DNA of 19,234 bases from UBA1724 sp963621575 (GTDB taxonomy: Bacteria; Verrucomicrobiota; Lentisphaeria; Oligosphaerales; Oligosphaeraceae), in assembly GCA_963621575.1 (NCBI GenBank), contig CAVFEH010000026.1, positions 1 to 19,234 of the forward strand, read 5' to 3'. Of the stretch, positions 14,924 through 19,234 are shown one piece after another. Both the position numbers and the translations under genes were made by a program. Below the pieces are notes generated by a model. That model had not been told where the DNA came from. It made no database searches and saw only the letters and a list, made by a program, of their open reading frames with translations. The stretch's first letter is position 1; every line of letters begins with the position of its first letter.

Positions 14924-15520
14924 ATGAACAGCAGGAAACAATGGACACCCCAGGAAAAGTTCAAGATCGTGATGCTCGGTGCTAATCCGAATGTCAAGAT
15001 CAGCGAACTATGCAACGAGCATGGGATCACGCAGGGGCAATACTACGCTTGGCGTAGCCTTCTGCTTGAAAATGGTGCAAAGATCTTCGCCAGAGGTGGC
15101 ATGGATCGGACGGAAAAGAACCAGGCTGCGGAAATCGCCCGCCTGAAGCAGACTGTAGGCGAGCTCCACATGGAGCTAAAAAAAACGAATGGTGAGGCGG
15201 CGCAGGCGGAAACAAAGCAAATTCTACCAGGATTTACTTCCGGAGGTCGAGAAGCTCAAGGCCGTGCACCCTGCCTGGGGATACCGCAGGATCACAGCGT
15301 ACCTAAAGAAATACGTGAATCCTCGAATCAACCACAAGGGAGTGGAGTTGCTGATGAAGAACAACGGACTTCAAGTGCCACGGCGCAAACGACTTCGTGC
15401 CTGTCGCAACGATACCCGTCCAAAGCCTGTCACCGACATACCGAACACGATCTGGGGCACCGACATGACCAAGATCTGGACACTTTCGGAAGGTTGGTGC
15501 TACATTCATGTCGTGCTTGA
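14924..15520 (+). CDS. IS3-family transposase OrfA (helix-turn-helix subunit); frame runs on out of register after ~15185
   Basis: Seen: residues 1-60 form a transposase helix-turn-helix domain (WTPQEKFKIVMLG, then ISELCNEHGITQGQYYAWR), followed by a leucine-zipper-like helix (AAEIARLKQTVGELHMELKK) up to residue ~87. A good ribosome-binding site AAGGAG lies 5 bp before the ATG. After the run of eight A at 15178-15185 the frame stays open to 15520, but that part is an out-of-frame reading of the OrfB gene and has no meaning of its own. Family knowledge: OrfA binds the IS ends, and a frameshift normally joins it to OrfB to make the active transposase. Here a +1 change, not the usual -1, is needed. 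Confidence 0.85.
   Translation: MNSRKQWTPQEKFKIVMLGANPNVKISELCNEHGITQGQYYAWRSLLLENGAKIFARGGMDRTEKNQAAEIARLKQTVGELHMELKKTNGEAAQAETKQILPGFTSGGREAQGRAPCLGIPQDHSVPKEIRESSNQPQGSGVADEEQRTSSATAQTTSCLSQRYPSKACHRHTEHDLGHRHDQDLDTFGRLVLHSCRA
15178..15185 (+). other. Run of eight A at the OrfA/OrfB junction
   Basis: Codons read GAG CTA AAA AAA ACG in the OrfA frame. Removing one A gives E-L-K-K-R-M-V-R and runs straight into OrfB. A -1 slip gives K-K-N-E-W and then TGA. The run is therefore a candidate for transcriptional slippage, a +1/-2 recoding site, or a single-base insertion mutation. Confidence 0.7.
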
Positions 15521-16022
15521 CTGGGCCTCCAAGAAACTTCTAGCCCTACTGGCGGCCAACAGAAGCAGCTCGGCAGAATGGATCAGTGCCTTGAACATAG
15601 CTGTTAACCTTCAGTACCCGAATGGGATACGACAGGAAGACTACTACGATCCCCTGCCTGGAATCGTCAGCGACAACGGCTGCCAGCCGACCTCAAAGGC
15701 GTTCCACGCTTTTCTGAAGTCTCTGGGGCTGGACCACATCCGCACCAGCTACAACAACCCCAAAGGCGACGCCGACACAGAACGCGTCATTCGGACAATC
15801 AAGGAAGACCTGCTATGGACTCGCGAGTTCAAGACCATTGCTGACGTCCAGAGCGCCTTGGACCGCTGGATGTATGACTACAACAACGTCTTCCCGCATT
15901 CATCCATAGCGAACTGCACTCCCGTGGAGTACGAAACACGTTTCCTTAACGGAGACGCCCCGACCAACACAAGGGCAAGCAAAATCATTGAAAAGAAAAT
16001 GAAGACTCCCTTAATTTTCTGA
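15189..16022 (+). CDS. IS3-family transposase OrfB (DDE integrase core)
   Basis: 277 residues. Seen: an N-terminal helical region with WGYRRITAYLKK...GVELLMKNNGL (30-61), the HTH_21-like part, then the rve integrase core with catalytic D92 (IWGTDMTKIW), D162 (VSDNGCQPTS) and E198 (GDADTERVIRTIKEDLL), all intact. The start ATG at 15189 is four bases after the A8 run, and an upstream in-frame TAA at 15177-15179 means the OrfB frame can only be entered at the run or at this ATG. There is no separate ribosome-binding site, so production as a fusion with OrfA is more likely. The protein looks functional, so the element may still be mobile if the two frames are joined. Confidence 0.9.
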   Translation: MVRRRRRKQSKFYQDLLPEVEKLKAVHPAWGYRRITAYLKKYVNPRINHKGVELLMKNNGLQVPRRKRLRACRNDTRPKPVTDIPNTIWGTDMTKIWTLSEGWCYIHVVLDWASKKLLALLAANRSSSAEWISALNIAVNLQYPNGIRQEDYYDPLPGIVSDNGCQPTSKAFHAFLKSLGLDHIRTSYNNPKGDADTERVIRTIKEDLLWTREFKTIADVQSALDRWMYDYNNVFPHSSIANCTPVEYETRFLNGDAPTNTRASKIIEKKMKTPLIF

Positions 16023-16044
16023 GCAACCGTCGAGGCCGGGTCTC

Positions 16045-16077
16045 GTAATGCGGCCCCCTGTTAAAGGGGGGCATTAC
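16045..16077. repeat. Large imperfect palindrome at the IS right end
   Basis: GTAATGC (16045-16051) pairs with GCATTAC (16071-16077) and CCCCCT (16054-16059) with AGGGGG (16065-16070), with a two-base bulge and a 5-nt loop. It overlaps the right terminal repeat. The left end has no comparable structure. Confidence 0.75.
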
Positions 16078-16078
16078 A
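16061..16078. repeat. IS right terminal inverted repeat
   Basis: Inward reading TGTAATGCCCCCCTTTAA. It provides the last residues (CNAPL) and the TAA stop of the truncated tape measure gene on the minus strand. Confidence 0.7.
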
Positions 16079-17131
16079 AAATGTATTTAATTCTTCCGCT
16101 CGGCGTAGCCGCCATTCCCTATCGTATTCCTCCGCCTTCCGCTTGTTTTCCTCGCTTACCTTCACCTCGTTCCAGGTCTTCCCCTGGATTTTCGGCATTT
16201 CATTCAATGCCTTGATTTCCTCGGCGCATTCCTTTAGCCGACTCGTAAACCCTTGTAGAAAATCACTAAAACCTAGATTGTTCGCAATGTCTACCAGGGC
16301 TCCCTTCAACTCGCCAATGCTGGCGGAAAGCTGTTCGGCCGCCTTCACGGACTCGTCTGTGAAGAGTCCCTTCCCGGACATGTCCACATACGCCTGGAGG
16401 CCGTCGTTCAGCTTCGTGATGCTTTCTCCGCAGAGGTTGATCTTGCTTGCCTGGTCGGAGGCGGAAGACCCCATGGAAGTGATGGCGGACGCCACCAAGG
16501 AGAAGACTTGTTCGGGGCGCTTGCCCTTCAACATGTCCACAGTGACACCGACGGCTGCCAGCTGCGCAATGGCGCCGGAATCGCCGGATATTGCTTTTTT
16601 TGCCGTCTTCTGGATGTTCTTGAAAATGGCCTCAACATCCGCCAGCTCGTCGCCGGAGTCCTTCGCCGTCTTCTGGAGCTTCTGAAACTCTTCCGCGGTA
16701 GTTCCAAGCTGCCTGGAGGCCTCGCCGATGTTCAGGAGATGGCCATACAGTTGTTTTATCCCGTTGGCGGCATATTTGCCAAGCTCTGTAAATATTTTTT
16801 TTGTGTCTTTGAGTTTGTCGTTTGTCTTCTTGAGATCTTTGTCGACGGCTTCCGAGCCCTTCTTGACCTCGGACGTGGACTGCGCCGTGCCTTTTTTTAC
16901 GGCGTCTGCAAGCTCGTCTATTGAGTGCGCGGTGCTTCTTGCGGCGCCTTTGATTTTCCCTGCGACATTCTTGGCAAGATCACCGGCCTTTTTTATATTA
17001 CTGTTAAGACTGTTTGAGCTCTTCTCGACAGTCTTGTCGAGATTCTTCACGGCGGAAGAAGCCTTCTGTGTTGCATCCTGGAGCCCAGTCGCGTCTCCTT
17101 CGAGCTTTATTTTCAATGTCTGATCACTCAT
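16061..17131 (-). CDS. Phage tail tape measure protein, C-terminus removed by the IS
   Basis: 356 residues, far shorter than most tape measure proteins (often 600 to over 1000). Seen: the N-terminus MSDQTLKIKLEGDATGL is typical of tape measure proteins; a long Lys/Ser/Ala-rich helical region (residues ~20-110) follows, then LGTTAEEFQKLQKTAKDSGDEL and AAEQLSASIGELKGALVDIANNLGF, common in tape measure N-terminal regions. The last five residues CNAPL and the stop are encoded by the IS end, so the rest of the gene is missing. Family knowledge: the protein sets tail length and occupies the tail lumen. It follows the tail tube and putative chaperone genes in the usual order. No ribosome-binding site precedes the ATG, unlike the tail tube gene. 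Confidence 0.85.
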   Translation of the reverse strand: MSDQTLKIKLEGDATGLQDATQKASSAVKNLDKTVEKSSNSLNSNIKKAGDLAKNVAGKIKGAARSTAHSIDELADAVKKGTAQSTSEVKKGSEAVDKDLKKTNDKLKDTKKIFTELGKYAANGIKQLYGHLLNIGEASRQLGTTAEEFQKLQKTAKDSGDELADVEAIFKNIQKTAKKAISGDSGAIAQLAAVGVTVDMLKGKRPEQVFSLVASAITSMGSSASDQASKINLCGESITKLNDGLQAYVDMSGKGLFTDESVKAAEQLSASIGELKGALVDIANNLGFSDFLQGFTSRLKECAEEIKALNEMPKIQGKTWNEVKVSEENKRKAEEYDREWRLRRAEELNTFCNAPL

Positions 17132-17148
17132 GACCGGAGGCTTGGAAG

Positions 17149-17325
17149 ATGTTGTGGATTATTATTCTTATGTTTGTTGCGATAGATGCCTTGATTTTTT
17201 ATTACCACATGGAAAACCCGGAAGATGAATACGCGTATAAATTTACAATGAAACCGTTGATATATTCCACGTGTGTCATCATTGTCCTGGTTGCCGTGCA
17301 GTATTTGAGGTGTAAAAACCTGTAA
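17149..17325 (+). CDS. Small two-helix membrane protein (58 residues), opposite strand to the tail genes
   Basis: I do not recognise this protein. Seen: ATG at 17149 with GGAGG 8 bp upstream (17136-17140); a first hydrophobic helix MLWIIILMFVAIDALIFYY; a charged loop HMENPEDEYAYKFTMK; a second helix PLIYSTCVIIVLVAVQYL; and a short basic end RCKNL. It fills the 147-bp gap between the chaperone and tape measure genes, reads against them, and overlaps the 3' end of the chaperone gene by 47 bp. The segment is AT-richer than its neighbours. It could be a phage-carried accessory (moron), holin-like or toxin-like protein; nothing decides between these. Its signals are good, but a chance ORF remains possible, because the other strand also has a short frame here. 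Confidence 0.5.
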   Translation: MLWIIILMFVAIDALIFYYHMENPEDEYAYKFTMKPLIYSTCVIIVLVAVQYLRCKNL

Positions 17326-17827
17326 GCCCTTTCAATGCGGCCGTCCAGTCCGCGGGGCGGGCGGTCCTTCCTCCATTTTGGCGGACTGACGCCGCCACAA
17401 GGTGGAACAGAAGCGCAAGCGGAAGCCTGTGCAGAAATGCCTCCCATGACATGGAAGGGGAGACCTGGCAGGCGGCGGCATAGATGTCGCAGGCCCATTC
17501 CGGGCAGATTCCCGCGTAGCTGGCGGAAGCGCCGTCCCCTTGCGTGCGCTGGATGATTTCCAGCGCACGCAAGGCACATGACAGTTCCAGGACGATCTCG
17601 AAGGCAGGCCAGCCCCCCCCCAGGATCCCCTGGGCCACGCATAGGTCGTCCTCTGAAATGTCGCCGCCATAGATGAACGGGGACCCGGCCAGCCACAGGC
17701 GGAGAAGCGCCCCCATTGTCAGGCGGGGGCGTTCCGGGCTTTCGTCCAGCATCGCCTCCATCTCCTCGCGGATCATCTCCGGAGTGTGGAGAGAGGGGAT
17801 CTCGATGGAGGCGGGGGTGTTGTCCAC
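17279..17827 (-). CDS. Phage protein between tail tube and tape measure genes, putative tail assembly chaperone
   Basis: 182 residues, starting at GTG (17827) three bases after the tail tube stop. A TAG lies immediately upstream in frame, so this is the most distal start; internal ATGs at residues 23 and 26 are alternatives. Seen: mostly helical, Ala/Leu-rich, with RLWLAGSPFIYGGDI (47-61), ACDIYAAACQVSPSMSWEAF and LPLALLFHLVAASVRQNGG. I recognise no domain by sequence. Its place between tail tube and tape measure is where chaperones sit in many phages, and these are often made in two forms by a -1 frameshift. The -1 frame here runs 77 bases further (to 17202), but I see no canonical slippery heptamer. 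The function is therefore a context-based guess. Confidence 0.6.
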   Translation of the reverse strand: MDNTPASIEIPSLHTPEMIREEMEAMLDESPERPRLTMGALLRLWLAGSPFIYGGDISEDDLCVAQGILGGGWPAFEIVLELSCALRALEIIQRTQGDGASASYAGICPEWACDIYAAACQVSPSMSWEAFLHRLPLALLFHLVAASVRQNGGRTARPADWTAALKGLTGFYTSNTARQPGQ

Positions 17828-17830
17828 GGG

Positions 17831-18262
17831 CTATGCGTTGGCGGTCTTGATGGCGCCCAGGGAGTTCTCCAGGTAGCGGGTCAGTGTGAGGCTGTACTTG
17901 TCCACGTCGGAGTTTGAGCTCTGGAGGGTGGAGGACGTGACCAGGAAGTCCACGGCGGAGCCGGTGGCGGAGGCGTCAAGGTTGAGGGTGGGGGAAGTCA
18001 TGGAGCCGTCGGCGGCGGGGGTGGGGAGGGTCACGCCCTTGATGGAGACGGTGGCGCCAATGCAGGGCTGCCCTTCGCCCTTTGGGCACACCGCGTTGGC
18101 GGAGATGGTGCAGCGGTGGTTGTAGTGCTGGACGTAGGCGACGTTCCCGTTTTCGTCTTTCACTTCGGCGGTGTCCGCCTCCAGGGCGATGGAGGCGTCC
18201 TGGAAAATGAGGCCGGTGGAAAGGCCGTCTATCTTGATGGTTCCGACGAGATACTTGGACAT
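17831..18262 (-). CDS. Phage major tail (tube) protein
   Basis: 143 residues. Seen: beta-rich composition with MSKYLVGTIKIDGLSTGLIFQDASIALEADTAEVKD at the start (a typical opening for tail-tube-like proteins, with short strands and Asp/Gly turns) and a C-terminal LTLTRYLENSLGAIKTANA. A strong ribosome-binding site AGGAG (minus strand, 18271-18275) lies 8 bp before the ATG, suiting a highly expressed structural protein. The order (completion protein before, chaperone and tape measure after) supports the call. There are no catalytic motifs. The assignment is by fold impression and position rather than by a specific motif. Confidence 0.65.
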   Translation of the reverse strand: MSKYLVGTIKIDGLSTGLIFQDASIALEADTAEVKDENGNVAYVQHYNHRCTISANAVCPKGEGQPCIGATVSIKGVTLPTPAADGSMTSPTLNLDASATGSAVDFLVTSSTLQSSNSDVDKYSLTLTRYLENSLGAIKTANA

Positions 18263-18286
18263 TGTGGCAGCTCCTGGTTGGGGTGG

Positions 18287-18724
18287 TTACTTGGATTGCA
18301 GAAGAAACGTCACGGTAAAAGACTGGAAACGGTAGAGCGCATCCTGGGAGAGGGAGGACTCCACGGGGGAGGAGACGAAACGCACGTCCCAGTTCTCCAC
18401 CGTCGCCAGCAGGTCCTCCTGGAGAGCCGCAAGGCCGGATCCCACGGCGGCGCAAAGCCGCCGGAAGTTTTCCAGGCCGGGGTCGGCGGCAAGAGATGTG
18501 CGGACCTCCACCTGCGCCTGGACGTCAACCAGAACGCGGCAGGGGAGGCCAAGGTGGCCGCCCATGTCCTGGACGTCCACAATGACGGCGGCGTCCCTCA
18601 TGGGCGGGTCGTTCTGGTCGGAAGAGGCGCGGATCTGCTGCGCCTCCGCCAATTTTCCCAGGCCGGGGAGCCCTTCCAGGTAGTCCAGCAGGAACGTCAG
18701 AATGGGGATGGATGCGTTTGTCAT
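18287..18724 (-). CDS. Phage tail completion/terminator-like protein
   Basis: 145 residues from ATG at 18724, which overlaps the stop of the preceding gene as ATGA. An AGGAG lies 11 bp upstream. A longer frame to 18766 exists, but the coupled start is better. Seen: N-terminal helix SIPILTFLLDYLEGLPGL, then strands (AAVIVDVQDMGG, CRVLVDVQAQVEVRTSL) and a C-terminal SFTVTFLLQSK; mixed alpha/beta, the general shape of tail terminator proteins. Position just before the tail tube gene supports the role. No family-specific motif is visible. Confidence 0.55.
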   Translation of the reverse strand: MTNASIPILTFLLDYLEGLPGLGKLAEAQQIRASSDQNDPPMRDAAVIVDVQDMGGHLGLPCRVLVDVQAQVEVRTSLAADPGLENFRRLCAAVGSGLAALQEDLLATVENWDVRFVSSPVESSLSQDALYRFQSFTVTFLLQSK

Positions 18725-19234
18725 TGGGTGATGGTCTCCTTGTCCGGTCTTTTTGCCTGGAGGCATCTCCGGAGGTCTCTTGCGATGATGGCGCCAGCGC
18801 GGGCGAACCCCAGGGACGCGGCGGTCTGCTCCCAGTCGGCGTGGGCGGGACTGGAGAGCGCGGGCTGCGTGATGGAGAACCCCGCGCGGGGCTTTGCGGC
18901 GTCTCCGGAAGTCTCCTGGGCGGAAAAGGACTCCCCGGAGGACATGTGCCGGGAGCGGAAGGCCTCCACCTGGCTCTTGAAGGAGCCGGGGTACGGATCG
19001 GAGGCGGAGGCAAAGATGGCGAACCCGCGGGAATATTTGGCGAAGGCGTTGGAGTCGGAGGCGCTTGCGCCCTTCCCGGACTTGAACCCCATTGCCTTGA
19101 ACAAGGGGATGAAAAGCGACCGGGCGAAACCTTTCGCCGGAACGGCCAGGCGGTATTTGGTCAGCCTTGCCAGATGGCCGGACTTCTTCCAGCGTTTCCG
19201 GATGTTCTTGAAATTGCGGTGCTGCCGGGAGGAC
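18721..19234 (-). CDS. Phage minor tail or head-tail connector protein, N-terminus off the right edge
   Basis: The frame is open from the right edge, giving about 171 visible residues. Seen: a strongly basic region near the edge (RNFKNIRKRWKKSGHLARL), then a Ser/Ala-rich part (KGASASDSNAFAKYSRGFAIF) and a C-terminus ending AIIARDLRRCLQAKRPDKETITQ. Apparent starts inside the window, such as TTG at 19102-19104, are not needed because the frame continues. It precedes the tail completion gene, the place of HK97 gp10-like or minor tail proteins, and is coupled to it by ATGA. I do not recognise the sequence itself. Confidence 0.5.
   Translation of the reverse strand, partial: SSRQHRNFKNIRKRWKKSGHLARLTKYRLAVPAKGFARSLFIPLFKAMGFKSGKGASASDSNAFAKYSRGFAIFASASDPYPGSFKSQVEAFRSRHMSSGESFSAQETSGDAAKPRAGFSITQPALSSPAHADWEQTAASLGFARAGAIIARDLRRCLQAKRPDKETITQ

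Larger units (their letters stand above)
14856..16078 (+). mobile_element. IS3-family insertion sequence, about 1.22 kb
   Basis: Two overlapping transposase frames (OrfA with helix-turn-helix, OrfB with DDE core) between imperfect 18-bp terminal inverted repeats matching at 13 positions. The right end reads TGTAATGCCCCCC inward, like the TGTA.TG.CCCC ends I recall for IS150-type IS3 elements. The left end begins TATACCGACCCCC and may be slightly mutated, so the left boundary is uncertain by a few bases. Flanking sequences (left ...AAACACG, right AAATGT...) show no target-site duplication. The element interrupts different genes on its two sides. Both ends supply an in-frame TAA to the interrupted genes. 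Confidence 0.88.
16079..19234 (-). mobile_element. Prophage remnant: leftward tail-morphogenesis module
   Basis: Five minus-strand genes in the usual order of siphophage-like tails: minor tail/connector, tail completion, tail tube, putative chaperone, tape measure. The module is cut at the tape measure by the IS and continues past the right window edge. The tail tube gene has a strong ribosome-binding site, unlike host genes. Whether a complete prophage lies to the right cannot be seen. Confidence 0.75.

Noticed and set aside
15186..15520. Second half of the OrfA reading frame as a protein domain
   Set aside because: It is the OrfB gene read in the wrong register; the OrfB frame has all DDE residues.
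1..19234. tRNA, rRNA, CRISPR arrays and phage attachment sites
   Set aside because: I looked for cloverleaf-like sequences, regularly spaced repeats and direct repeats flanking the prophage and saw none.

Overview
The window looks like a GC-rich bacterial chromosome segment (1 to about 14100) that runs into a patch of acquired DNA (about 14150 to 19234). The left part carries housekeeping and envelope genes: an ABC-F ATPase, ybaK, murE, a DEAD-box helicase, exported proteins and transporters. MurE has the DNPR motif of meso-diaminopimelate ligases, so the host is probably a Gram-negative-type cell. None of the chromosomal genes has a convincing Shine-Dalgarno sequence, and one encodes a helix-turn-helix/EIIA fusion. 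From memory, both traits suit the PVC group (Lentisphaerota, Kiritimatiellota, Verrucomicrobiota). That placement is an inference and was not tested by any search.

Layout, left part. On the minus strand, read right to left: an exported protein of unknown function (11823-11170), a divergent nucleoside-phosphorylase-like protein (11023-10076), a large exported coiled-coil/TPR protein (10056-7579), an exported metallophosphoesterase (7460-6366) and the HTH-EIIA protein (6353-5679). After a hairpin and a possible promoter come the helicase (5504-3624), murE (3609-2146), ybaK (2133-1648) and an ABC-F ATPase running off the left edge. The last four are tightly spaced, and ybaK and the ABC-F gene overlap by ATGA. 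On the plus strand, a TauE/SafE permease (12054-12863) and an EamA transporter (12992-13972) follow a 230-bp divergent intergenic region. The EamA gene ends at a plausible intrinsic terminator.

Acquired part. An N-terminally truncated type I restriction specificity subunit (HsdS, one target-recognition domain) is followed by the first ~20 codons of a tyrosine recombinase. The recombinase start lies in a perfect 14-bp inverted repeat whose loop holds the ribosome-binding site. This looks like debris of a phase-variable hsdS locus. An IS3-family element (about 14856-16078) cuts the recombinase. Its right end cuts a different gene, the tape measure gene of a prophage tail module read leftward to the window edge: minor tail/connector, tail completion, tail tube, putative chaperone, tape measure. 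No target-site duplication is visible, so the IS probably marks a rearrangement joining two unrelated segments. A 58-codon plus-strand ORF with a good ribosome-binding site and two hydrophobic helices sits between the tail chaperone and tape measure genes.

The points most worth a second look are the IS-bridged chimera, the recombinase leader hairpin, the unusual frame relation of the two transposase ORFs, the hidden small membrane protein, and the contrast in ribosome-binding sites between host and mobile genes. I do not see a clearly new defence or biosynthetic system.
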